Shown: in pieces, positions 15,741 through 23,664 of the stretch
Numbering within the stretch: position 1 is the stretch's first letter
Layout: the number at the start of each line of letters is the position of its first letter
From: Flavobacteriaceae bacterium
GTDB lineage: Bacteria; Bacteroidota; Bacteroidia; Flavobacteriales; Flavobacteriaceae
Length of the DNA stretch: 32,014 nt
Reading direction: 5' to 3'
Assembly (NCBI GenBank): GCA_020347545.1
Contig: CP070731.1
Coordinates: 1,238,967 to 1,270,980 of the forward strand
Position numbers and translations under genes: made by a program
The notes under the pieces: model-generated
Seen by the model: only the letters and a program-made list of their open reading frames with translations
Told to the model about the DNA's origin: nothing
Database searches by the model: none

Positions 15741-16748
15741 CTATTTTAAACTTGTATAATCTCCAAGGCTAACAGATTTAAATTTTCCATCAAAATAAAC
15801 ATGATTGCCTATCATGGCTTCCTTAAGTTTTGCGTTCTTGATGGTGGTATTGGTTTGGATCAATGAGTTTACAATATGGGAATTTTCTACGACACTATCG
15901 TCCCCTAATGAAACATTTGGGCCAATTGTTGCATCTTTTAAAACAACATTCTCTCCTATATAACAAGGTTTTATAATTCTTGAATTCGATAATTTAGCGC
16001 TTTTTGATATTAAGTCTTCCTGATCATTTTGAGCGAATTCCAATATTTTTGCGTTGGTTTCAACAGTGATATCCTTGTTGCCACAATCCATCCATTCATT
16101 CACCTGACCAGGAACAAATTTAGCCCCTTTTCGTTTCATAAATTCCAAAGCATTCGTAAGCTGGAACTCACCTTTATCTTTAATATTGTTATCCAGGATA
16201 TATTCTATTTCTTTGCGGAGGGCCTCACCATTCTTTATATAGTAGATTCCTATTATCGCCAAATCAGAAATGAATTCATCCGGTTTCTCCACAAAATCCG
16301 TGATAAAGCCGTTGTTTAATTTCACCACCCCGTAGGTACTGGGTTCTTCAACCTTTTTCACCCAAATGGCACCATCAATTCCATCTTTAAGTGTAAAATC
16401 TGCTTTAAACAAAGTATCGGCAAAAGCAATTACACATGGTCCTTTCAAAGAATCCTTTGCACAATAAATGGCATGAGCCGTTCCTAAAGCCTCATCCTGA
16501 ACAAAAACTTTTCCAGCTGCATTGAGAGAGCTCGCTATTTTCATTAGCTTTTCCTCAGTATCCGAGGGAAAGGTTGGCCCAATAATAAATGCGATCTCAT
16601 CTACTTTTTGATCCACTACTTTTACAATATCTTCGACCAGTCTTTGCACAATTGACTTTCCGGCTATTAACGTAAGAGGTTTGGGAATCGTAAGGGTATG
16701 GGGCCTCAGCCTTGATCCTATGCCGGCCATAGGTATTATAATTTTCAT
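15741..16748 (-). CDS. Sugar-phosphate nucleotidyltransferase with left-handed beta-helix
   Basis: A 335-residue cytoplasmic enzyme of the NTP-transferase family. The N-terminal signature IIPMAGIGSRLRPHTLTIPKPL (4-25) contains the nucleotide-binding GxGxR and the PKP loop that anchors sugar phosphate. ALGTAHAIYCA and IAFADTLF mark the base-binding and metal regions. From ~240 to the end hexapeptide-like turns (IGENVVLKDATIGPNVSLGDDSVVENS) suggest a left-handed beta-helix. The enzyme would make an NDP-sugar such as dTDP-glucose or GDP/UDP-sugar for surface polysaccharide; the exact sugar is not clear. It begins the envelope operon, with a promoter element just upstream. Confidence 0.88.
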   Translation of the reverse strand: MKIIIPMAGIGSRLRPHTLTIPKPLTLIAGKSIVQRLVEDIVKVVDQKVDEIAFIIGPTFPSDTEEKLMKIASSLNAAGKVFVQDEALGTAHAIYCAKDSLKGPCVIAFADTLFKADFTLKDGIDGAIWVKKVEEPSTYGVVKLNNGFITDFVEKPDEFISDLAIIGIYYIKNGEALRKEIEYILDNNIKDKGEFQLTNALEFMKRKGAKFVPGQVNEWMDCGNKDITVETNAKILEFAQNDQEDLISKSAKLSNSRIIKPCYIGENVVLKDATIGPNVSLGDDSVVENSHIVNSLIQTNTTIKNAKLKEAMIGNHVYFDGKFKSVSLGDYTSLK

Positions 16749-16777
16749 CTTAAAAATGTTTTCCCTTTTTAAACGAC

Positions 16778-16785
16778 CAAATATA
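16778..16785 (-). promoter_or_regulatory. Candidate -7 promoter element for nucleotidyltransferase operon
   Basis: On the minus strand this reads TATATTTG, an exact TAnnTTTG match, inside the 55-bp gap after the comEC stop. A start about seven bases downstream would give a leader of ~24 bases before the ATG at 16748. No clear -33 TTG is seen. It separates the envelope operon from comEC. Confidence 0.5.
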
Positions 16786-16803
16786 CATAAAATTGCCGGA
16801 GGC

Positions 16804-18807
16804 TCAGGTTTCTGAATTTAATTCAAATGCTCCACTGATGGCTGTATCATAAAAAGTTACTCCTTCCCTAAATGACGTTTTTAACCATCTTTGCTTCAAG
16901 AAGTTATAATTAGAACCGTCCGCAATTATCAATTCGGGTTGAACTTTTTTTAAAAATCGCTCGAGATTGATTTTTGGTGAGTTGAGAAGCAGGATTATAT
17001 CAGGGTCTAAATCGAAATCTGTCACAATGCCTTCACTGTCGATAATCATGATTCGCTTTCCGTTCATTTCATAAACATTTTGAATACATGCTTCTTTATT
17101 GATCCTTAGTCCACATAATTCAATTTGATAGTTTTCCAGCAAAAGATCCAAACCCGGTTCCATATCCGTTTTTCTCAGTACTGTAACTGATCTTTCTTTC
17201 TTTTTGATAATCAGGCTTTTATTAAAGTTATGAAAAACAATAAAGGATGAACCTCTATTTGTAATTGCCAATTCATTTAAAACAGAAGTAGTAAAAAGAG
17301 TGAGAAACAACATCAGCGCAATTATTGCTTTTGATATTTCTTTGGTTTTATAAAAAAAGAGGGCACAAAGGAACAACAAACTCAGGGTCAAAAGAGTTTT
17401 TGAGAAAAAAACCTTATTCACTATCAACGCATCAAATTGTCCCAGAAAAAGGACCGTCTTGTTCATCAAACGGATCATTAAAGAGTAGATTTGAATGTAC
17501 CATTCAGGTGCCATGTCAAACTGAAGCATGAACAAAAGTAAATAGCCAAATCCAAGAATAACTCCCAGTAACGGAATCAGCAAAAGGCTGCTAGCCAGAA
17601 ACAAACCTGAAAACTCATGGAAATAGAATAAAATCAAGGGTAAAACTCCAATTTGAGCTGCAATAGAAACAGTGCTTAGGTTCCACAGGTATAACTTAAT
17701 CTTGTTTTTAGGAGTCCAAAGAATTGTCATTCCTGGCCTCAGGTTAACAATTGAAAAAACGGCCAGATAACTCAACTGAAATCCGGGATCAAACAAATAC
17801 AAAGGTTTCCAAATAAGACTTATAAAAAAGGCGGTAAAAAGAATATGATTTAAATGATTGGATCTCTTTAAATTTAAGGCTATTGAAATCAGGCTAAACA
17901 TGATTACGGCCCTCGAAACCGAAGGAGATAATCCGGTGAGGAATGCAAATAACCACAAGCCTAAAAAAGGGACCGTTATTATCAAAATTTTTCCAAATTT
18001 CCAGCGTCGAAAAGGCATTAACAGACTTCTTATAAAAAAAAGTAAAATGCCAACGTGTAAACCTGATATTGCCAATAGATGCATGGCTCCGGCTTTTCGA
18101 TAACCTGTTGACAGTTCTTTATTCATTTGGGTTTTTTTTCCCAGCAACAGAGCATCCAAAAGAGATTTCTCCATTTGGCCAAAACCCTGCTGATTCAAAA
18201 CAAAACTGAGATGTTCTCTATAATTCAAAGCCTTAGCCTGAAAAGTGTTTTGATTCGAACGGGTTCTCAAAAACTCTCTTTTTTCAAGGATCAGCTCACC
18301 CTCAACACCTTTTCTTCTGGAATACTCCTTATAATCAAATCCTCCCGGGTTTCTTTTATTCTCAATTTCACGAATTTTTAAATTTGTTAAAATCAGTTCC
18401 CCGGGTTTAAGAGAAACAGAATCTTTAGTTTTATTAACCCTCAGCCAAAGAAATCCTGAGGACTTCATCCTATTGACAGATTTCACCTCAGCAAGATACT
18501 TTCTGTAAAATCCAGTATTGCTCGTTTCCCTAAGAACAAGCACTCCATAAATCGTATTTTTTGACGATCCAAGACGGAAATGACTGGAGTTTAAACCCGG
18601 ACCCCATATTGAAACCAGGTATATTCCGGTAAAAATCAAAATAACCCAGGATGAAATCACAAAAGCAATTGGAGCTTTAAAGCCATTTCTTTTATGAAAA
18701 TCACCTAAAAAAATGTTTGCTATGCCAAAAAGTATTCCGCTAAAAATTACAATTTTAGAGAAGTCAAAAAAAAACCTAGAACAATTCCTATGGATAAAAA
18801 TAAACAC
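16804..18807 (-). CDS. comEC: ComEC/Rec2-type DNA uptake channel protein
   Basis: ComEC is the inner-membrane channel that brings single-stranded DNA into the cytoplasm during transformation. The 667-residue protein has membrane helices at the N-terminus (~18-70), an OB-like periplasmic region (~80-210), and the Competence domain marked by AMHLLAISGLHVGIL (~243-257), FLTGLSPSVSRAVIMF and LFDPGFQLSYLAVF. After the last helices (~500) a soluble region follows where many ComEC proteins hold a metallo-beta-lactamase domain, but no HxHxDH motif is present. The start is GTG at 18807: an in-frame stop lies nine codons upstream and no ATG comes before it. It is divergent from the MATE gene. Confidence 0.92.
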   Translation of the reverse strand: MFIFIHRNCSRFFFDFSKIVIFSGILFGIANIFLGDFHKRNGFKAPIAFVISSWVILIFTGIYLVSIWGPGLNSSHFRLGSSKNTIYGVLVLRETSNTGFYRKYLAEVKSVNRMKSSGFLWLRVNKTKDSVSLKPGELILTNLKIREIENKRNPGGFDYKEYSRRKGVEGELILEKREFLRTRSNQNTFQAKALNYREHLSFVLNQQGFGQMEKSLLDALLLGKKTQMNKELSTGYRKAGAMHLLAISGLHVGILLFFIRSLLMPFRRWKFGKILIITVPFLGLWLFAFLTGLSPSVSRAVIMFSLISIALNLKRSNHLNHILFTAFFISLIWKPLYLFDPGFQLSYLAVFSIVNLRPGMTILWTPKNKIKLYLWNLSTVSIAAQIGVLPLILFYFHEFSGLFLASSLLLIPLLGVILGFGYLLLFMLQFDMAPEWYIQIYSLMIRLMNKTVLFLGQFDALIVNKVFFSKTLLTLSLLFLCALFFYKTKEISKAIIALMLFLTLFTTSVLNELAITNRGSSFIVFHNFNKSLIIKKKERSVTVLRKTDMEPGLDLLLENYQIELCGLRINKEACIQNVYEMNGKRIMIIDSEGIVTDFDLDPDIILLLNSPKINLERFLKKVQPELIIADGSNYNFLKQRWLKTSFREGVTFYDTAISGAFELNSET

Positions 18808-18896
18808 AAATGAAGGGGAACAAATTTTAAATCAAGCAAACCTGGTTATCTTTCAGAATTAATTGTATTATTTTCGCTGAGTAAACATTCAGGTCA

Positions 18897-20234
18897 TTGA
18901 ATAAAATTCCTAAAATCTCTTTCCGTCAGATAAATAAGCTTGCAATTCCCGCTATTATTTCGGGTATTGCTGAACCCCTTTTATCAATAACAGATACGGC
19001 CATTGTTGGAAATATAAGGATGAACCCAACAGAAGCTCTGGCAGCAGTTGGTATTGCCGGCTCTTTTATCTCGGCAATTGTATGGATACTCGCTCAAACA
19101 CGATCTGCAATTTCCGCAATAATTGCTCAATATCTAGGAGCCGGGAAATTAAAAGATATCGATCGACTCCCTGCTCAGATCATCGGAATCAATGTTTGTC
19201 TGAGTCTGGCCATCTATCTGGTTACTGTGTTCTTCGCTGAAAATATTTTTGAACTTTACAATGCCGAAGGAATGATCTTAGAGAAATCGGTTTCCTATTA
19301 TAGAATAAGGGCCCTGGGCTTACCTCTGACACTATTTGTTTTCTCTGTGTTTGGGGTGTTTAGAGGGTTGCAGAATACTTTTTGGCCCATGGTTATCAGC
19401 ATAACCGGGGCAAGCCTGAATATCATTTTAGACTTTATTCTCGTGTTTGGAATCCAGGATCTTATTCCGGCGCTTGATGTGGATGGGGCAGCTTGGGCAA
19501 GTGTCATATCTCAATTTGTAATGGCTCTTTTTTCACTGGTTTTGTTATTGAGAAAAACTCCTTTTTCTCTTAAAATTCATTTGCCGTTTCATCCTGAAAT
19601 CCAGCGGCTGCTGTCCTTAAGTTTAAACCTAATAATCAGGGCCATCTCTTTGAATATTGCCCTATACCTGGCCAATGCCTATGCAACAAAATACGGAGAT
19701 CATCATATAGCGGCTCAAACCATAGCCTTCCAAATCTGGCTCTTTTTTGCATTTTTTATCGATGGGTACTCTAGTGTTGGCAACATAATGTCCGGGAAAT
19801 TCCTGGGACAAAACAATTATGAAAAAATCTGGAAACTGAGCCGGCAACTCAATACATATACCGTTTTCATCGCGTTACTTCTCGGTGGAGTTTGTTTTGC
19901 ATTTTATTCCGAAATCGGACAGATGTTTAGCAAGGATGAAAAAGTACTTAGCCTTTTTAACAGTATTTTCTGGATCGTCCTTATCATGCAACCCATAAAC
20001 GCAATCGCTTTTGTTTTTGATGGAATTTTCAAGGGGTTGGCCGAAGCCGTTCTACTGAGAAATACTCTTTTAGCCTCCACATTTCTCGGATTTGTTCCTG
20101 TATTACTCGTTGGGGATTATTTTGATTTGGGCCTCTATGCCATCTGGATCGCATTTTTTGTATGGATGTTCATGCGGGCAGGAATTCTCTTTGTAGTTTT
20201 TAAGAAAAATTTTTCCCTTAAACCTCTAACATGA
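18897..20234 (+). CDS. MATE family efflux transporter (DinF-like)
   Basis: A 445-residue inner-membrane protein with about twelve hydrophobic helices and the MATE/DinF features: LAIPAIISGIAEPLLSITDTAIVGNI at residues 15-40, an EALAAVGIAGS segment, and the second repeat beginning around LSLNLIIRAISLNIALYLANAYATKYGDHHIAAQTIAFQIW. MATE proteins export drugs, metabolites or lipophilic cations using a sodium or proton gradient; substrate is not readable. The start must be TTG at 18897: an in-frame stop (TAA at 18882) lies five codons upstream, and the first ATG is at residue ~38, past the first helix. It is divergent from comEC and precedes the secreted gene at 20297 by 62 bp. Confidence 0.92.
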   Translation: MNKIPKISFRQINKLAIPAIISGIAEPLLSITDTAIVGNIRMNPTEALAAVGIAGSFISAIVWILAQTRSAISAIIAQYLGAGKLKDIDRLPAQIIGINVCLSLAIYLVTVFFAENIFELYNAEGMILEKSVSYYRIRALGLPLTLFVFSVFGVFRGLQNTFWPMVISITGASLNIILDFILVFGIQDLIPALDVDGAAWASVISQFVMALFSLVLLLRKTPFSLKIHLPFHPEIQRLLSLSLNLIIRAISLNIALYLANAYATKYGDHHIAAQTIAFQIWLFFAFFIDGYSSVGNIMSGKFLGQNNYEKIWKLSRQLNTYTVFIALLLGGVCFAFYSEIGQMFSKDEKVLSLFNSIFWIVLIMQPINAIAFVFDGIFKGLAEAVLLRNTLLASTFLGFVPVLLVGDYFDLGLYAIWIAFFVWMFMRAGILFVVFKKNFSLKPLT

Positions 20235-20296
20235 TATTAGTTAGTGTTTAACAGGTCGTGAATAGGTAATTTGGCCAAAATTTAAATTCATTTCCA

Positions 20297-21187
20297 ATGA
20301 AAAAGACAACTGTTTTTCAAATTCTATTACTGGCACTTATTTCTGTTTCGTTAAACGCTCAAGAAATAAGTCCTTATATTTTGGTGGATGAACTAGATGG
20401 TTCTCAGGAAATAGTTCAGGAAAAAGTCATCAAAACTTTGCAAAACGCCGGATTCGAGATTCTGGGAGATTATCGGCCTGAAAATAATCAAACCTTAAAA
20501 GTCATTGTTTATTCAAGGAAAGACTTGCAAGACATCACCCTGAAAGTAAAAGATAGAGGGGCTTTGGCTGCAGCGCTAAAAATAGGACTCAAATCGGATG
20601 GCCCTGAAACGAAAGTTTCTTATCTCAATCCTGAATATCTCTTCCAGGCCTATCTTCGAGATTCCTATGATACCCATAAACAAGGCTTGAAAAAAATCGA
20701 AACTGACCTGAAAGCTGCTATGAATGAAATAGGAGATCTCAACAAAGGTTTTGGCGGCGCAATGAGTGCAGAAGATCTTAGAGAATACCACTATAAGATG
20801 ATGATGCCCTATTTTACAGATCCTGTAGAATTAAAAGAATTCGATAGTTTCGAGCAAGGTGTCGCGACTATAGAAAAGAATTTGAAAACAGGTAAAGGTG
20901 AAACAAAACTGGTCTACAAGCTCGTTTTTGAGGATAAGAAGGTAGCTGTTTTTGGTATTGGATATCTCGATGAAGAGCAAGGAGAAAAAGAATTTCTTCC
21001 AATAATCGGAGAAGAACATTTATCAGCCCTGCCTTATGAAATAATTCTTAGCGGAAAAAGTGCAACCATGCTTCACGGAAGATACAGGTTAGCCCTTCAC
21101 TGGCCGGAACTTACCATGGGTACATTTATGAAAATAAGAAGTACTCCGGGCGATTATAAAGACACCTTTAAGGCTCTTTGTGAGTAA
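20297..21187 (+). CDS. Secreted protein, DUF302-like, function unknown
   Basis: A 296-residue protein with a signal peptide (1-21, ending LNAQ). The mature part begins with a pattern like DUF302 proteins: VQEKVIKTLQNAGFEILGDYRPENNQTLKVIVYSRKDL (about 41-78). A middle segment, FGGAMSAEDLREYHYKMMMPYF (~152-173), is helical, and the end shows a second mixed alpha/beta part (KTGKGETKLVYKLVFEDKKVAVFGIGYLDEE, LPYEIILSGKSATMLHGRYRLALHWPEL). The DUF302 link is tentative. No catalytic motif is evident. It follows the MATE gene by 62 bp and is closed by a strong terminator at 21236-21271. Likely periplasmic. Confidence 0.75.
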   Translation: MKKTTVFQILLLALISVSLNAQEISPYILVDELDGSQEIVQEKVIKTLQNAGFEILGDYRPENNQTLKVIVYSRKDLQDITLKVKDRGALAAALKIGLKSDGPETKVSYLNPEYLFQAYLRDSYDTHKQGLKKIETDLKAAMNEIGDLNKGFGGAMSAEDLREYHYKMMMPYFTDPVELKEFDSFEQGVATIEKNLKTGKGETKLVYKLVFEDKKVAVFGIGYLDEEQGEKEFLPIIGEEHLSALPYEIILSGKSATMLHGRYRLALHWPELTMGTFMKIRSTPGDYKDTFKALCE

Positions 21188-21235
21188 TAACGGGTTGATA
21201 CGTTAAACATCGAAGTCAAGAACGAAATCATATTG

Positions 21236-21271
21236 CCTGACCCTTTGAATTCCGGGGGTCAGGTATTTTTT
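21236..21271 (+). terminator. Rho-independent terminator overlapping the 3' end of lpxB
   Basis: CCTGACCC (21236-21243) pairs perfectly with GGGTCAGG (21256-21263) around a 12-base loop, followed by TATTTTTT. The T-run is on the plus side only, so it ends the transcript of the secreted gene at 20297. The right arm and tail lie within the last codons of lpxB on the other strand, including its stop codon. Confidence 0.85.
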
Positions 21272-22368
21272 ATAATCAATTTGGCCGTTTTTTCACTGGC
21301 TCCTTTTCCTCCGAGGGCTTGTTCAAGTCTGTAATAGTGATCGAATATTGATTCTCTTCCTTTGAAGTCAAGAATCCTGAACAATTCATTCTCTAAATTG
21401 GTTTCATTGAATTCATCCTGAATTAATTCTGTAACCGCCTCTGTATCAAGAATCAGGTTTACCAAAGAAATGTATTTTACATTGACCAGTCTCTTCCCGA
21501 TCTGATAGGAAATTTCATTTCCTTTGTAACAAACCACTTCGGGAACTTTAAATAATGCTGTTTCCAATGTTGCGGTACCCGAAGTGACTAGAGCAGCCGT
21601 TGCTACAGACAACAGATCATAGGTTTTGTTTTCAACAATCGAAGTGTTGTCCTCCTTCAGGAACTTATGGTAAAATGACAGTTCCTGCCCGGGTGCACCG
21701 GCTATAACGAACTGATGATCAGGAAACTTTGCTGCCATTTTTAACATCACTGAAAGCATTTTGGTTATTTCCTGCTTTCTACTACCCGGCAAAAGTGCAA
21801 CGATGGGCTTGTCATTTAGGCCATTCTCCTCAGCAAAAGTCTCATGGTTAATGGGTTTTCGGTCCGCTATCGCATCCAGTAAGGGATGTCCCACAAAATG
21901 TACCGGGAAATCGTGCTTCTCTTCATAAAATTCCTTTTCAAAAGGTAGTATAACGTACATCTGATCTATATCCCTCTTGATCTTTTTGATCCTGTTCTCC
22001 TTCCAGGCCCATATCTGTGGCGAAATATAGTAATGGACCGTTATTCCATTTTTCTTCGCAAATTCTGCAATTCTCAAATTAAATCCAGGATAATCAACTA
22101 AGATCAAAGCGTCCGGAGCATATTCCAGCAGATCCTTCTTACAGAAACTGATATTGTTTAAAATGGTTCTTAGATTCATTACGACCTCCGCAAACCCCAT
22201 AAAAGCCAAATCCTTGTAATGCTTAACCAAAGTACCTCCCTGTTCCAACATTAAATCACCTCCCCAAAACCTGAAATCGGCATGGTTGTCCTCTTTTTTG
22301 AGGGCTTTCATTAAGTTCGAAGCGTGCAGGTCACCTGAAGCTTCTCCTGAAATGATATAGTATTTCAA
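21259..22368 (-). CDS. lpxB: Lipid-A-disaccharide synthase LpxB
   Basis: LpxB joins UDP-2,3-diacylglucosamine and lipid X to make the disaccharide precursor of lipid A, at the cytoplasmic face of the inner membrane. The 369-residue protein has the GT19 signatures: IISGEASGDLHASNLM at the start, ALILVDYPGFNLRIAEFAKK, HYYISPQIWAWKENRIKKI, YVILPFEKEFYE, FVGHPLLD, ALLPGSRKQEI and LVTSGTATLETALF. The start is a TTG (22368): the conserved N-terminus begins there and the next ATG comes after the GEASGDLH motif. It lies 31 bp after a small membrane gene, itself coupled to surE. Its other pathway enzyme in the window is LpxH. Confidence 0.96.
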   Translation of the reverse strand: MKYYIISGEASGDLHASNLMKALKKEDNHADFRFWGGDLMLEQGGTLVKHYKDLAFMGFAEVVMNLRTILNNISFCKKDLLEYAPDALILVDYPGFNLRIAEFAKKNGITVHYYISPQIWAWKENRIKKIKRDIDQMYVILPFEKEFYEEKHDFPVHFVGHPLLDAIADRKPINHETFAEENGLNDKPIVALLPGSRKQEITKMLSVMLKMAAKFPDHQFVIAGAPGQELSFYHKFLKEDNTSIVENKTYDLLSVATAALVTSGTATLETALFKVPEVVCYKGNEISYQIGKRLVNVKYISLVNLILDTEAVTELIQDEFNETNLENELFRILDFKGRESIFDHYYRLEQALGGKGASEKTAKLIIKNT

Positions 22369-22399
22369 ATTTATTTCTTTTTATATCGATTACAATGAT

Positions 22400-22678
22400 C
22401 TATAAAAATTTGCTCATCAAAATTAAAAATGCAACAAAGAAGCAAGCCAAAAGAACTCCTCTTGCCCTTAGTTCCTGTTTCTTTTTTAGAAATATGAAAA
22501 AAACAAAAAGATTCGGAACTGCTGACAATCCGAGAATTTTACCGTATAAATTGCCTTCATCTATAATTTTTAAGGTTTCTTCAAAACTATAGGTCGATAC
22601 AAATTCAACATAAATATAAAAACCAAAAGCTGTGGCAACAAGACCAACAAAAAAACCTATTAAAATTTCCTTTTTCAT
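22400..22678 (-). CDS. Small membrane protein between surE and lpxB
   Basis: A 92-residue protein with three hydrophobic stretches: residues ~4-24, ~47-63 and ~72-90 (ACFFVAFLILM near the C-terminus), separated by a charged loop (FEETLKIIDEGNLYGK) and KKKQELRAR. I read it as an inner-membrane protein with two or three helices. No family is recognised. I set the start at the ATG at 22678, which shares one base with the surE stop (TAATG), typical of coupled translation; a TTG at 22690 is less likely. The position between surE and lpxB suggests a role near lipid A or the membrane, but this is inference. Confidence 0.72.
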   Translation of the reverse strand: MKKEILIGFFVGLVATAFGFYIYVEFVSTYSFEETLKIIDEGNLYGKILGLSAVPNLFVFFIFLKKKQELRARGVLLACFFVAFLILMSKFL

Positions 22679-23448
22679 TACAATTTCCAATTATTTAAAG
22701 CAGGTAAAAAATGATGAGCGGTAAGATCGAATCCAACGGGAACCACAGATATATAATCATTCTTCAGCGCCCAGATATCCGTATCCTCACCATGATCCAT
22801 ATCAACAAATTTACCAGTTAACCAATAGTATTCCTTTCCTTGAGGGTTTACCCTTTTATCAAACTCTTCAACCCAGTTTGCCCTGGCCTGACGGCAGATT
22901 TTGACACCTTCAAACTCAGACCCCTCAATCCTCGGAAAATTCACATTTAAAACGACTCCATCAGGAAGGCCGTTATTCAACACATTTAGCGCAAGGTTCT
23001 TTATATGTTTCTTTAAATGTTCAAACCTTGCATTCCAGGAATAATCAAGCAATGAAAAACCTATAGCGGGAATACCCTCAATACCCGCTTCAATGGCCGC
23101 GCTCATCGTACCGGAGTAAATAACATTTACAGAACTGTTGGATCCGTGGTTTACTCCTGAAACACAGAGGTCGGGTTTTTTATTCAGAATTTCACTTATT
23201 GCCATTTTAACGCAATCTGCCGGTGTTCCTGAACATCTGTATTCCAATTGCGGTCCCTCATCAATCGTTACTGCATCACAATAAATGGTCGAATCTAAAG
23301 TTATAGCATGACCCATGCCACTTTGTGGACTGTCAGGTGCAATTACAATAACATCTCCAATTTCATTCATTACGGAGATTAAAGTGCGGATCCCTGGAGC
23401 TGTGATGCCATCATCATTTGTAACCAGAATTAGGGGGCGTTTTTGCAT
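22678..23448 (-). CDS. surE: 5'/3'-nucleotidase SurE
   Basis: SurE is a metal-dependent phosphatase acting on nucleoside 5'- and 3'-monophosphates. The 256-residue protein starts with the family motif LILVTNDDGITAPGIRTL (Asp-Asp metal site) and has VIAPDSPQSGMGHAIT, GTPADCVKMAI and VSGVNHGSNSSVNVIYSGTMSAAIEA, all expected. I use the ATG at 23448, four residues before the first motif; the frame is open up to a TTG at 23487 but that would place 13 residues and a second Met before the usual start. The stop overlaps the next start (TAATG). It is divergent from the S41 protease gene. Confidence 0.95.
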   Translation of the reverse strand: MQKRPLILVTNDDGITAPGIRTLISVMNEIGDVIVIAPDSPQSGMGHAITLDSTIYCDAVTIDEGPQLEYRCSGTPADCVKMAISEILNKKPDLCVSGVNHGSNSSVNVIYSGTMSAAIEAGIEGIPAIGFSLLDYSWNARFEHLKKHIKNLALNVLNNGLPDGVVLNVNFPRIEGSEFEGVKICRQARANWVEEFDKRVNPQGKEYYWLTGKFVDMDHGEDTDIWALKNDYISVVPVGFDLTAHHFLPALNNWKL

Positions 23449-23466
23449 ATAGGGTTTATTTGAAAA

Positions 23467-23474
23467 CAAAAATA
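23467..23474 (-). promoter_or_regulatory. Candidate -7 promoter element for surE operon
   Basis: On the minus strand the sequence is TATTTTTG, an exact TAnnTTTG match, 19 bases before the surE ATG at 23448, so transcription would begin about 12 bases upstream of that ATG. This also makes the longer TTG start at 23487 impossible if the element is used. No -33 TTG lies at the usual distance. Confidence 0.5.
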
Positions 23475-23664
23475 TAACATTTGTCAATACCGTTTGAAAT
23501 TTATGTTTAACATTTAATTATGAGCAAATTCGACAATAAATGACTACTATTGTGTTCGAAATTGTTGAAAATTGAAGACATTTGTCATATTAAACGTTAT
23601 TTTACGTTGTATAAATAAGTTTTGACTATATTGTCATCATTTGAAACATGTATGAAGCGAGTTT
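23475..23664. other. Divergent surE-S41 protease intergenic region
   Basis: The region holds AT-rich sequence with several near matches to promoter elements for the plus strand (for example TAAGTTTTG at 23616-23624, one base longer than consensus, and ATCATTTG at 23636-23643). None is exact with a good -33, so I do not pick one. No hairpin or small ORF is convincing. Confidence 0.35.
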
